Positions 51,514-60,770 of a DNA stretch of 64,000 nt are shown here, piece by piece. The notes under the pieces are model-generated. The model was not told the origin of the DNA and ran no database searches. It was given only the letters and a program-made list of their open reading frames with translations. Each line of letters opens with the position of its first letter. The first letter of the stretch is position 1. Made by a program: the position numbers and the translations under genes. Source of the stretch: Pseudomonas sediminis (GTDB lineage Bacteria; Pseudomonadota; Gammaproteobacteria; Pseudomonadales; Pseudomonadaceae); the NCBI RefSeq assembly GCF_002741105.1, contig NZ_NIQU01000007.1, positions 186,001 through 250,000 of the forward strand, given 5' to 3'.

Positions 51514-52335
51514 ATGCACACCAGCGCCCCCGCTGCCTTGACCGACCAGGAGTTCGGTCAATTCCGCCGCCTGCTCCACGATATCGCCGGCATCCACCTC
51601 TCGGATGCCAAGAAGCCTCTGGTGGCCGGCCGTCTCAACAAACGCCTGCGCGGCTTCGCGTTGTCCAGCTATGGCGAATATTTCAAGCGCGTGGGCAAGG
51701 ACGCGCATGAGTTGCAGATCTGCATCGATCTGCTGACCACCAACGAGACGTATTTCTTCCGCGAACCGAAGCACTTCGACTTTCTCCGTGAGCACCTGAG
51801 GCTGCCTGGCGGCGTGCCATCGGGCCGCCCTTTGCGCATCTGGAGCGGCGCCTGCTCCAGCGGCGAAGAGCCTTACACCATTGCCCTGCTGTTGGCAGAT
51901 ATTCTCGGCGAGCGCCCATGGGAAATACTCGCCTCGGACATCAGCCATCGGGTGCTGGAGCGCGCCCGAACAGGTGTGTATGCGCTGGAGGACCGTGACG
52001 ACATCCCCCGTCATCTGCTGGTGAAGCATTGCCTACGCGGTGTTGGCGAGAACGAGGGACGGATGATGATCACGCCGGCACTGCGCCAGCGGGTGCGCTT
52101 TAGTCAGATCAACCTGAACACGGCTCTGCCTGACGTTGGCCTGTTCGACACAATCTTCCTACGCAACGTAATGATCTATTTCGATGCAGAGACGAAACGC
52201 CGTGTGGTCGAGCGCCTGGTCAAGCATCTGCGCCCGGGCGGCCACTTCATCATCAGCCACTCGGAAAGCCTCAACGGCGTGAACGAAAAACTCAAGGTCA
52301 TCAAGCCTTCCATCTACTGCAAGCCCGATGACTAG
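51514..52335 (+). CDS. cheR: Chemoreceptor glutamate methyltransferase CheR
   Basis: A 273-aa SAM-dependent methyltransferase that adds methyl esters to receptor glutamates. The N-terminal helical domain has GIHLSDAKKPLVAGRLNKRLR. NETYFFREPKHFDFLREHL follows, then the SAM site RIWSGACSSGEEPYTIALLL. FDTIFLRNVMIYFD is the catalytic strand region. The protein ends KPSIYCKPDD. It starts one base after the second cheW stop and overlaps cheD. It is expected to dock on the Y-V-R-F tail of the upstream MCP. Confidence 0.95.
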   Translation: MHTSAPAALTDQEFGQFRRLLHDIAGIHLSDAKKPLVAGRLNKRLRGFALSSYGEYFKRVGKDAHELQICIDLLTTNETYFFREPKHFDFLREHLRLPGGVPSGRPLRIWSGACSSGEEPYTIALLLADILGERPWEILASDISHRVLERARTGVYALEDRDDIPRHLLVKHCLRGVGENEGRMMITPALRQRVRFSQINLNTALPDVGLFDTIFLRNVMIYFDAETKRRVVERLVKHLRPGGHFIISHSESLNGVNEKLKVIKPSIYCKPDD

Positions 52336-52843
52336 TACACCCAGCATCGCCGAAGTGTACCTGCAGCCTGGCGACTATCACTTCGGCGGTACCTACACGA
52401 GAATTCGCACACTGCTCGGTTCCTGTGTCTCGCTGGTGTTGTGGCACCCTCGCGCACGCGTGGGAGGCATGTGTCACTACATGCTGCCCAGCCGCAGGCG
52501 CACAACCCTGCAGCCAGATGGCCGCTACGGTGATGAGGCGATGCTGCTGCTGCGTGAAGCCATAGTCTCGAGCGGCACTCGAGTATCCGACTACCAGGTT
52601 CGCATCTTTGGCGGCGGGCACATGTTTCCGTCTATCGCCTCGAGCAGACAACAACACGTAGGTCTGCAAAATATCGAAATGGCAAGGCGGCTTGTCGCCG
52701 AGCTTGGGCTCACCTGCCATGGAGAGCACGTAGGCGGCGTCGGACATAGAAACCTGATCTTCGACATATGGAGTGGCCAGTTAGCCCTGAAACAGTCGGC
52801 ACCGTTGCCGATCTATGGCCGTTCTGGAGTACAACCCGCATGA
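52328..52843 (+). CDS. cheD: Chemoreceptor glutamine deamidase CheD
   Basis: A 171-aa CheD protein that deamidates receptor glutamines. The catalytic Cys is in RTLLGSCVSLVLWHP. The His lies in the CHYMLPSRR block, and the Thr or Ser pocket in VRIFGGGHMF. Its start overlaps cheR and its stop overlaps the cheB start (ATGA). CheD in some systems also binds CheC; no cheC is seen here, so only the deamidase role is supported. The final part (QSAPLPIYGRSGVQPA) is variable. Confidence 0.93.
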   Translation: MTSTPSIAEVYLQPGDYHFGGTYTRIRTLLGSCVSLVLWHPRARVGGMCHYMLPSRRRTTLQPDGRYGDEAMLLLREAIVSSGTRVSDYQVRIFGGGHMFPSIASSRQQHVGLQNIEMARRLVAELGLTCHGEHVGGVGHRNLIFDIWSGQLALKQSAPLPIYGRSGVQPA

Positions 52844-53904
52844 AACCCATCAAAGTCATGATCGTCGACGACTCTGCCGTCGTGCGCCAGGTCCTGGCAT
52901 CTGTACTTGCCGCAGACCCAGCCATCGAAGTGCTGGGCACCGCGGCCGACCCGCTGTTTGCCCTGAGCAAGATGGAGCGCGAGTGGCCCGATGTGATCGT
53001 CCTCGACGTAGAAATGCCGCGCATGGACGGCATCACCTTCCTCAAGAAACTCATGGCCGAGCGCCCAACGCCGGTGGTGATCTGCTCGACCCTCACCGAG
53101 AAAGGCGCCAGCACCACCATGCAGGCCCTTGCCGCTGGCGCGGTGAGCATCGTCACCAAGCCACAGGTCAACCTTAGCAAATTTCTGGTCAATGCCAGCG
53201 ATGATCTGCTCGTCGCGGTGAAAGCAGCCGCACGCGCCAACATGCGCCAACTGGCCAAGAGCAAAACACCGGTGCAGCCCAAGCTGGGCGCCGATGCCGT
53301 GATCCCGGCCGGGCAACCGGCCATGGCCCGCACCACCGAGCGCGTGGTGGCCATCGGCACCTCCACCGGCGGCACCCAGGCGCTGGAGTACATTCTCACC
53401 GCCCTGCCACGCGTGTGCCCTGGTATCGTCATCGTCCAGCACATGCCGGAGCGTTTTACCGCCGCCTTCGCCGAGCGCCTCAACGGCCTGTGCCAGATCG
53501 AGGTGCTGGAAGCGCGTCATGGTGACCGGGTCACCCCCGGCCGCGCCCTGATCGCCCCCGGTGGTCGCCATATGCTGCTCAAACGCAGCGGCGCGCAGTA
53601 CTTGGTCGAAGTGGTCGACGGCCCGCCCGTGAGCCGCCACAAGCCCTCGGTGGACGTGCTGTTTCGCTCCACCGCCCGCGCTGCCGGGGCCAACGCCACC
53701 GGCATTATCATGACCGGCATGGGCGACGACGGTGCTCGTGGCCTGCGCGAGATGTTCGAGGCTGGTGCGCAGACCTTCGGCCAGGACGAAGCCAGCTGCG
53801 TGGTCTACGGCATGCCCAAGGAAGCCAAGAAACTTGGCGCGGTCGGGCGCGAGATTGCGCTGGAGCAAATTCCCGCGCAGATCCTGCGCGCCGAGCGTGC
53901 CTGA
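52840..53904 (+). CDS. cheB: Protein-glutamate methylesterase CheB
   Basis: A 354-aa two-domain enzyme. The receiver (VMIVDDSAVVRQVLASVL, Asp in VLDVEMPRMDG, Lys in SIVTKPQ) is linked by about 40 residues to the methylesterase. Catalytic Ser is in AIGTSTGGTQAL, His in VIVQHMPERF and Asp in MTGMGDDGARGL. It reverses CheR methylation when phosphorylated by CheA. It is the last gene of the cluster and overlaps cheD. A GC-rich inverted repeat (CGCCCGCC/GGCGGGCG) lies about 15 bp beyond the stop but has no T-run. Confidence 0.96.
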   Translation: MKPIKVMIVDDSAVVRQVLASVLAADPAIEVLGTAADPLFALSKMEREWPDVIVLDVEMPRMDGITFLKKLMAERPTPVVICSTLTEKGASTTMQALAAGAVSIVTKPQVNLSKFLVNASDDLLVAVKAAARANMRQLAKSKTPVQPKLGADAVIPAGQPAMARTTERVVAIGTSTGGTQALEYILTALPRVCPGIVIVQHMPERFTAAFAERLNGLCQIEVLEARHGDRVTPGRALIAPGGRHMLLKRSGAQYLVEVVDGPPVSRHKPSVDVLFRSTARAAGANATGIIMTGMGDDGARGLREMFEAGAQTFGQDEASCVVYGMPKEAKKLGAVGREIALEQIPAQILRAERA

Positions 53905-54100
53905 CCGGCAGCCTTTCCCCGCCCGCCTCGGCGGGCGTAGAATCAGCGCATTCCTCGCCAGAAATCCTCCGGCGGGCCCGTGAGCCCCGGCCGTACGAAC
54001 GGTGATCCCGTTTCGTCATGCAGCCCCCTGACACCGCGGCGATCTGCCGCTCGACGATGCTCACCGCACACACAACCGAATTAGTCGCAGGAATACCGTC

Positions 54101-55939
54101 ATGCCCGATTACCGCTCGAAGACCTCCACCCACGGCCGCAACATGGCCGGCGCCCGCGCCCTGTGGCGCGCCACCGGGATGAAGGACGAAGACTTCAAGA
54201 AACCGATCATCGCCATCGCCAACTCCTTCACCCAGTTCGTGCCCGGCCACGTGCACCTGAAGGACCTGGGTCAACTGGTCGCCCGCGAGATCGAGAAAGC
54301 CGGCGGCGTGGCCAAGGAATTCAACACCATCGCCGTCGATGACGGCATCGCCATGGGCCATGACGGCATGCTCTATTCGCTGCCGAGCCGCGAGATCATC
54401 GCCGACTCCGTGGAGTACATGGTCAACGCCCACTGCGCCGACGCCATCGTCTGCATCAGCAACTGCGACAAGATCACCCCCGGCATGCTGATGGCTGCGC
54501 TGCGCCTGAACATCCCGGTGGTGTTCGTTTCCGGCGGCCCGATGGAAGCCGGCAAGACCAAACTGGCCAGTCACGGCCTGGACCTGGTCGACGCCATGGT
54601 GATCGCCGCCGACTCCAGCGCCTCCGACGAAAAGGTCGCCGAGTACGAGCGCAGCGCCTGCCCGACCTGCGGCAGCTGCTCCGGCATGTTCACCGCCAAC
54701 TCGATGAACTGCCTGGTCGAAGCCCTGGGCCTGGCGCTGCCTGGCAACGGTTCGACCCTGGCCACCCACAGCGACCGTGAACAACTGTTCCTGCGTGCCG
54801 GTCGCCTGGCCGTCGAGCTGTGCCAACGCTACTACGGCGAAGGCGACGAGTCGGTGCTGCCGCGCAACGTTGCCAACTTCAAAGCGTTCGAAAACGCCAT
54901 GACCCTGGACATCGCCATGGGCGGCTCGACCAACACCATCCTGCACTTACTGGCTGCAGCCCAGGAAGCCGAGATCGCCTTCGACCTGCGCGACATCGAT
55001 CGCCTGTCGCGCAAGGTGCCGCAGCTGTGCAAGGTCGCGCCGAACATCCAGAAGTACCACATGGAAGACGTACACCGCGCTGGCGGTATCTTCTCCATCC
55101 TCGGCGAGCTGGCCCGTGGCGGCCTGCTGCACACCGACGCACACACCGTGCACACGCCGAACATGGCCGAAGCCATCGCCCAATGGGATATCACCCAGAC
55201 CAACGACGAAGCGGTGCATCACTTCTTCAAGGCAGGCCCTGCCGGCATCCCGACCCAGACCGCGTTCAGCCAGAGCACCCGCTGGGACAGCCTGGATGAT
55301 GACCGCGCGAATGGCTGCATCCGCAGCGTCGAGCACGCCTACTCCAAAGAAGGCGGCCTGGCCGTGCTCTACGGCAATATCGCCCTCGACGGCTGCGTGG
55401 TGAAGACCGCCGGTGTCGATGAGTCCATCCACGTCTTCGAAGGCAACGCCAAGGTCTTCGAGAGCCAGGACAGCGCGGTCAAAGGCATCCTTGCCGACGA
55501 AGTGAAGGAAGGTGACATCGTCATCATCCGCTACGAAGGCCCGAAAGGCGGCCCGGGCATGCAGGAAATGCTCTATCCGACCAGCTACCTGAAGTCCAAG
55601 GGCCTGGGCAAGGCCTGCGCCCTGCTCACCGACGGTCGTTTCTCCGGCGGCACCAGCGGCCTGTCCATCGGCCACGCCTCGCCGGAAGCTGCAGCAGGCG
55701 GCGCCATCGGCCTGGTCAAGGACGGTGACAAGGTACTGATCGACATCCCCAACCGCAGCATCAACCTGCTGGTCAGCGATGAAGAGCTGGCCGCCCGCCG
55801 CGCCGAGCAGGACAAGAAAGGCTGGAAGCCGGCCGCACCGCGCACCCGCAAGGTGACCACCGCGCTCAAAGCCTATGCCCTGCTCGCCACCAGCGCCGAC
55901 AAGGGTGCGGTGCGCAACAAGGCGATGCTGGAAGACTAA
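54101..55939 (+). CDS. ilvD: Dihydroxy-acid dehydratase
   Basis: Dehydrates 2,3-dihydroxy-isovalerate and -methylvalerate in branched-chain amino-acid synthesis. The 612-aa protein has the Fe-S cluster Cys motifs NCDKITPGM and SACPTCGSCSGMFTANSMNCL. GHDGMLYSLPSREIIADSVEYM, and near the C-terminus TDGRFSGGTSGLSIGHASPEAA, are family signatures. It probably has its own promoter in the 196-bp gap after cheB. A textbook terminator follows. In PAO1 ilvD also lies near folA, so this marks the return of the conserved backbone. Confidence 0.97.
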   Translation: MPDYRSKTSTHGRNMAGARALWRATGMKDEDFKKPIIAIANSFTQFVPGHVHLKDLGQLVAREIEKAGGVAKEFNTIAVDDGIAMGHDGMLYSLPSREIIADSVEYMVNAHCADAIVCISNCDKITPGMLMAALRLNIPVVFVSGGPMEAGKTKLASHGLDLVDAMVIAADSSASDEKVAEYERSACPTCGSCSGMFTANSMNCLVEALGLALPGNGSTLATHSDREQLFLRAGRLAVELCQRYYGEGDESVLPRNVANFKAFENAMTLDIAMGGSTNTILHLLAAAQEAEIAFDLRDIDRLSRKVPQLCKVAPNIQKYHMEDVHRAGGIFSILGELARGGLLHTDAHTVHTPNMAEAIAQWDITQTNDEAVHHFFKAGPAGIPTQTAFSQSTRWDSLDDDRANGCIRSVEHAYSKEGGLAVLYGNIALDGCVVKTAGVDESIHVFEGNAKVFESQDSAVKGILADEVKEGDIVIIRYEGPKGGPGMQEMLYPTSYLKSKGLGKACALLTDGRFSGGTSGLSIGHASPEAAAGGAIGLVKDGDKVLIDIPNRSINLLVSDEELAARRAEQDKKGWKPAAPRTRKVTTALKAYALLATSADKGAVRNKAMLED

Positions 55940-55956
55940 GCCAGTTCGGTAGTTAA

Positions 55957-55984
55957 AAAGCGCCCCGCAATAGCGGGGCGCTTT
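55957..55984 (+). terminator. Rho-independent terminator after ilvD
   Basis: A 12-bp stem AAAGCGCCCCGC/GCGGGGCGCTTT with a four-base loop, followed by GCTTTC, 17 bp after the ilvD stop. The A-run before and T-run after make it usable in both directions. Confidence 0.92.
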
Positions 55985-56048
55985 GCTTTCTGCGCAGCTG
56001 ATCAGCCCTGTATTCTGCTGGGCATGCAGGCTTTGAGGGATAAGGACG

Positions 56049-59000
56049 ATGCTGGTAGCCAGGCGAGTGCTGAAAGTTGCCGAAACGCAGGACGAAGAAC
56101 GCAGGCCAGAAGAGTTACCACTCGACAACTTTCGCCTGACGCCTGCATGGGTTCTGCTGGGCGAGCCCGGAGCAGGTAAGAGTGAAGCCCTGAAGCAGGC
56201 CGCGCGGGAGGTCGAGGGCGTATATGTCACGGTGAACGAGCTTATAAACACGACACCGCCGCTAGAGGAGTGGCGCGAGAAAACCCTGTTCATCGACGCA
56301 CTGGATGAGGCCCGCTCCGCAGGTGCTGACAGCCTACCTCTACGCATTCGCCAACAACTACTGAGGCTTGGCAAACCTGCTTTCCGGCTCTCCTGCCGCG
56401 CTGCTGATTGGTATGGCTCCACCGACATCGCTGATCTGCAAAGCGCCAGCCCCGATGGCCTGCTGATGGTATTGCAACTGTGCCCGCTGAGCAGCGAGGA
56501 CATACAGCAAATCCTGCACAGCAATTACAACGTCAACGACCCCAAAGCGTTTATGGAGCAAGCCCAGCGCCACGGTATTGCCGCGCTGCTGAGTAACCCA
56601 CAGATGCTCGGCCTGATGGCCAGGGCCGTCAGCGGTGAGAAATGGCCGGAAAACCGCAGCGAGGTCTATCGACTCGCCTGCGAGAAACTGGCGCAAGAAA
56701 ACAATGTTCGCCACAAGCAAACCAGTGAAGCCAAAGCGGTCGATAACGACACCTTGCTGAAAGCGGCAGGGCAGTTATTCGCTGTGCAACTTTTATCGAG
56801 CAAAGCTGGCATTTCCAACGACTCAGACTCCAGCGACAATAACTACCCAGAACTCAACCAGTTCAAACTAGAGATTCCTGCTGCAGCCAGAAGAGCACTG
56901 CAGTCAGCTTTATTCACCCCTGCCCCTGGCAACGCCGATCATCTAATCCCTCACCACCGCAGCATCGCCGAATATCTGGCAGCAAGATGGCTGGCGGATA
57001 AGCTGGATCAGAAGAGTCTTCCCCATGGCCGGCTACTTAACCTGTTACTCGGTTTCGACGGGGGAGTAGTCGCGGACTTGCGGGGGCTACTCGCATGGTT
57101 GGCACAACAAAGCACATCTATACGCAGGCGCCTGATAGAAGCAGATCCTCTTGGCATTGTGCTGTATGGCGATGTCGGCCCATTCAGCACCGCAGACAAG
57201 CGCTACCTGCTGCAGGCCCTGCGCCAGCAAGCGGAGAGATTCCCCGGATATCGCTGGCACCTTTGGCAAGACATGTCTGGGTTCAGAGCCTTGGCAGACG
57301 AGTCGTTGCTCGAGGACTTTCAACGCATTCTGCAGGCTTCCGAGCGCGATGAAGCGACTCAGTCACAGATGGACTGCGTGCTGGATATTCTTAAATACGG
57401 GCATGCCGATGCCACCTTGGCAGCACCGTTGCTCGCGATGATCAAAGACGCTTCGCTCTGGCCACGACTCCGTAATAGCGCACTCAGTATCTGGCTGAAA
57501 ATGGTCTCTCCTGTTGAGACCAAGGATTTACTGTCGCAAATCTGCAGCAGTCAGGTTGACGACAACGATGACCAGCTACTGGGAAAACTGCTGGATTTTC
57601 TATACCCCGAACATCTGTCGCCCACTGAGTTACTTCTGTGTTTCCACTCTCCCAAAGACTCTCGGCTGATCGGCAGCTACCGAATGTTCTGGGAACGCTG
57701 GCTGCCGGAGCGAGCGCCACAGGTACATCTACCAGCTCTGCTGGATGGACTTTGCGGCAAACAGGAAGTTTTCAACAAGCACAGATCCGAATGGATGATT
57801 TCTCGATCTATTGGTCGTTTGCTTGCTCATACCCTCGATGAGTTAGGTGAATCGGCCACGAGCGAGCAACTGTTTAACTGGCTGGGCGTCGGAGCAGATC
57901 AGCATGGCTACTTCAACCGGGATCACGACTCACAGCTGAAAGTTCAGAATTGGCTTGAACGCCACCCACAGCAGTACAAATCCGTGCTTGAGCAATGCAT
58001 CAAAGCTGAAGCCTTTCCTTATCAATCCCTTCGGCTACATGGCGCCAAGCCAGCAGAAGATATAGGCCTTTGGCATCTGCATTTGGCCGGAACCACAGAT
58101 GAGGCGGAAGCAAGAGTTCATTTACAGCAAGCTGTTTACGCTCTTTTGCAGGATCGCGGAGCCAGGGGACTATCTCTGGAAGTGCTGGATGAATGGGGTC
58201 AGAAATTTCCAAGCAGGGCTGATTGGCTGAGTGAATGGCTCACTTGCGATTTGGAGCAAAGTTACTGGCGCGTAAAAGCTGCAGCACAAAGCCTTACTGA
58301 CAAGAAGCAACAAGCCGAGGAAAGGTACCAACGAACCCAGAGCCTTCGCCCCGAACTTCACACTATTGCTACTGGTACAGCCACTGCCGGCCTTCTTGAC
58401 GAACTGGCAACCGTTTGGCTGTTCGGCTTCTGGGATAACAATGGAGAAACCGCGAGCGAGCGCTTCGCCAACTATAGCGATCTAGGCAATGAGCTCATGC
58501 AGGCCGCCGAATCTGGGTTTCGTAAATGCCTACAGCGCTCTGACTTGCCTTCTGCTGCAGAGATCATCGCTGGAGAGCGTTATGACATTAGCCTGCCGTG
58601 CCTGCTTGGCCTGCAACTGAGCTGGATCGATACACCCGGACAGGTAGCTGAGCTACCAGATGACCAGATCGAAATACTGCTGGCTATGTATCTCTGCACA
58701 CCACACCCTGGACTGGATGAACTGAACGCTTGGAGCGCACAAATCGCACAACAGCGCCCCGAACTATTTAGCCGTGTACTGTTGCCCCACGCTGCCAGCG
58801 TTTTTGCTACAGGCAACTCCTCGGCCGGCATGGGGTACGCGTTGAGTGGGGATAATTCCTATACAAAAGTTGCCCAGCTCGCCGGTTCAGAATTGCTGCG
58901 GCAATTTCCCGAAACAGCGGCGGCCCAACAGCTCCATGACCTGCGCCAGTTGCTGAAAGCAGCTCTAGCTTTTGCTCCGGAATGCCTCGCTGCGCTAACA

Positions 59001-60059
59001 CTGCAGAAGCTGAAGTCGCCACAACTCCATGCTGAACAGCGCCTTCTGTGGCTGGCGCTACAGGTTCTGACTGGCAGCGCTGACGAATCAGAGGAGTTCT
59101 GGCAACGCCTCGGCGAAGCAGAGGAGGTCGATGTAGCCATGCAGCTAGCGGTGGAAGTCCTGATGCAAGGCATTCAGCTACAGGCCCTACGCCCCTCCCA
59201 ACCCGAGCATATTCTGGGCCGTTTGATCGAGACACTTATCCGTCACGCTGATATGGAGCGGGGTCGAGGAGGCTTCGTCACAGCCGCGATGGATCTGGGT
59301 GAGGAACTGCGCGGGATGATCGACTGGTTGGGTACGCAAACTACTGCAGAAGCCCGCAATGAGCTTCAGCGCCTGCTTGATATCCCAGTTCTGGCGTCTC
59401 AGCACTACCGTATTCGGAGCACATTGGAGCAGCAGCAAGCACGCAAGAGGGAAGCTGAATTCCACTTCCTTGGTTTGGAAGCGGTCGCCGATGTATTAGC
59501 CAACCAGGCGCCAGCAAATGTCGCCGATCTAATGCACCTGACCTTGTGTCATCTAGACGACATCGCCCATGAACTACGCCACGCCAATGACGACGGCTAT
59601 CGGATGTTCTGGAATATCCCCACTAGGCAGCCGCGCAGCCGCCGCGGGGAGAACCTATGCCGCGACGTCCTACTGGCCCGCTTGCGCTCACGCCTGGATG
59701 CGCACGGCATTGGCATTGCTCCGGAATATGACCATGCAGGCGACACGCGCGCAGATCTTCATCTCGACTACCACAACCTATTGACACTGCCAATTGAGAT
59801 CAAGCGTGACGATCACGAAAAGCTATGGACAGCTTTGCGCGATCAACTCATTACCCAATATGCACATGCACCGAAATCTGCAGGCCACGGGATCTATTTG
59901 GTGCTTTGGTTTGGCGACAGCAAGAAACTGAAAAGTCCACCCCAAAGGAAGCCAAAACCCTCGACACCCAATGAGCTAAGGATTCAATTGGAAAGCCAAC
60001 TATCGGAGGAGGAGCGGAAAAGGGTGTTCGTACGCGTGCTGGATGTCAGTTGGCCCTGA
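56049..60059 (+). CDS. NACHT/STAND-type NTPase with C-terminal PD-(D/E)XK-like nuclease domain (candidate defence protein)
   Basis: A 1336-aa protein. Walker A is GEPGAGKS at residues 38-45 and Walker B is LFIDALDEA at 80-88 with the DxxDE arrangement. An Arg-rich LSCRAADW follows. HHRSIAEYLAARWLADKL at 302-319 matches the H-x-x-x-EYLAA motif that closes the NACHT module. Residues about 340-1160 are soluble, helix- and Leu-rich, probably a solenoid sensor. The C-terminus has RADLHL (Asp1236), 13 residues, then Glu1250-Ile-Lys1252 and a QLITQY helix before GIYLVLWFG, a PD-(D/E)XK pattern. No TM or signal. Codon use is less GC-rich than in its neighbours. AAGGA lies very close to the ATG. It is separated from ilvD by a terminator. 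Confidence 0.8.
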   Translation: MLVARRVLKVAETQDEERRPEELPLDNFRLTPAWVLLGEPGAGKSEALKQAAREVEGVYVTVNELINTTPPLEEWREKTLFIDALDEARSAGADSLPLRIRQQLLRLGKPAFRLSCRAADWYGSTDIADLQSASPDGLLMVLQLCPLSSEDIQQILHSNYNVNDPKAFMEQAQRHGIAALLSNPQMLGLMARAVSGEKWPENRSEVYRLACEKLAQENNVRHKQTSEAKAVDNDTLLKAAGQLFAVQLLSSKAGISNDSDSSDNNYPELNQFKLEIPAAARRALQSALFTPAPGNADHLIPHHRSIAEYLAARWLADKLDQKSLPHGRLLNLLLGFDGGVVADLRGLLAWLAQQSTSIRRRLIEADPLGIVLYGDVGPFSTADKRYLLQALRQQAERFPGYRWHLWQDMSGFRALADESLLEDFQRILQASERDEATQSQMDCVLDILKYGHADATLAAPLLAMIKDASLWPRLRNSALSIWLKMVSPVETKDLLSQICSSQVDDNDDQLLGKLLDFLYPEHLSPTELLLCFHSPKDSRLIGSYRMFWERWLPERAPQVHLPALLDGLCGKQEVFNKHRSEWMISRSIGRLLAHTLDELGESATSEQLFNWLGVGADQHGYFNRDHDSQLKVQNWLERHPQQYKSVLEQCIKAEAFPYQSLRLHGAKPAEDIGLWHLHLAGTTDEAEARVHLQQAVYALLQDRGARGLSLEVLDEWGQKFPSRADWLSEWLTCDLEQSYWRVKAAAQSLTDKKQQAEERYQRTQSLRPELHTIATGTATAGLLDELATVWLFGFWDNNGETASERFANYSDLGNELMQAAESGFRKCLQRSDLPSAAEIIAGERYDISLPCLLGLQLSWIDTPGQVAELPDDQIEILLAMYLCTPHPGLDELNAWSAQIAQQRPELFSRVLLPHAASVFATGNSSAGMGYALSGDNSYTKVAQLAGSELLRQFPETAAAQQLHDLRQLLKAALAFAPECLAALTLQKLKSPQLHAEQRLLWLALQVLTGSADESEEFWQRLGEAEEVDVAMQLAVEVLMQGIQLQALRPSQPEHILGRLIETLIRHADMERGRGGFVTAAMDLGEELRGMIDWLGTQTTAEARNELQRLLDIPVLASQHYRIRSTLEQQQARKREAEFHFLGLEAVADVLANQAPANVADLMHLTLCHLDDIAHELRHANDDGYRMFWNIPTRQPRSRRGENLCRDVLLARLRSRLDAHGIGIAPEYDHAGDTRADLHLDYHNLLTLPIEIKRDDHEKLWTALRDQLITQYAHAPKSAGHGIYLVLWFGDSKKLKSPPQRKPKPSTPNELRIQLESQLSEEERKRVFVRVLDVSWP

Positions 60060-60144
60060 CGCACATTAGCGCTGGATCTAAATGGCCCGGGTGAATACCT
60101 AAAGAGCCCTGCTCTACCGCCTTTATTTGCACGGAGCGGATGTA

Positions 60145-60627
60145 ATGCGTGTCAATGATTATCAGCCTATGCACATCGGCCTGATCGCCGACACCCACAA
60201 CCTGCTGCGCCCCGAAGCGCTGGCAGCGCTGCAAGGCATCAATCACCTGATCCATGCCGGCGATATCGGCGGGCCGCACATCCTGGCCGAACTGGAACGC
60301 ATCGCGCCGCTGTCGGTGGTGCGCGGCAATAACGACCAGGAGGCTTGGGCCGATGCCATCCCCGAGCGGCTGACGCTGACGTTTGGCGGCGTCACGCTGC
60401 ATGTGCTGCACGATCTCAAGCAGCTGGATATTGACCCGGCAGCTCAGGGCATAAACGTGGTGATCGCCGGCCATTCGCACAAGCCGCAGCATGAGCTGCG
60501 CGACGACGTGCTCTACCTCAACCCTGGCAGCGCCGGGCCGCGACGCTTCAAGCTGCCCATTGGCGTGGGCATCCTGCATATCGAGGATGGACGGGTACAG
60601 GCCGAGCTGATCACGCTGCAGGTCTGA
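60145..60627 (+). CDS. YfcE-type metallophosphoesterase
   Basis: A 160-aa calcineurin-like phosphodiesterase. Metal ligands are visible in order: Asp/His in GLIADTHN, Asp in HAGDIGG, the Asn-Asn-Asp in VVRGNNDQ, His in AGHSHKPQ and the final NPGSAGPRR. The family hydrolyses model phosphodiesters; the natural substrate is not certain. I chose ATG 60145 with GGAG eight bases upstream; a later ATG at 60169 (MHIGLIAD) is a possible alternative. It lies 85 bp after the NTPase gene with no terminator I can identify. Confidence 0.9.
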   Translation: MRVNDYQPMHIGLIADTHNLLRPEALAALQGINHLIHAGDIGGPHILAELERIAPLSVVRGNNDQEAWADAIPERLTLTFGGVTLHVLHDLKQLDIDPAAQGINVVIAGHSHKPQHELRDDVLYLNPGSAGPRRFKLPIGVGILHIEDGRVQAELITLQV

Positions 60628-60639
60628 TGACCATCGTAG

Positions 60640-60770
60640 GGTGGACGACGCTTCACCCGTCCACCGCCCCGCCAACCTTCGCACTGACACGGGCCGGAGG
60701 AGCGCCTGGGCGGCATTCCGTTTCAGCCGCGATGTTTCGCGCCCTCCAGCCAATCGTGGCTGAAGCCGCT
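60640..60770. repeat. REP-like inverted repeats between the phosphoesterase and gloA
   Basis: A GGTGGAC...GTCCACC inverted pair (about 60640-60663) is followed by a second unit around 60725-60770 (GCGATGTTTCGCGCC, then GTGGCTGAAGCCGC). Both are of the short intergenic REP kind seen elsewhere in the window. They occupy most of the 250-bp gap before gloA. Confidence 0.6.

Noticed and set aside
54947..56524. Long minus-strand open frame spanning the ilvD end and the start of the NTPase gene
   Set aside because: It is antisense to two well-supported genes, crosses the ilvD terminator and has no motifs.
56049..60059. Assignment of the large NTPase to a named Avs type
   Set aside because: Avs proteins have the effector at the N-terminus and characteristic TPR sensors; here the NTPase is N-terminal and the nuclease-like domain C-terminal. 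Without profile searches a type name is not justified.
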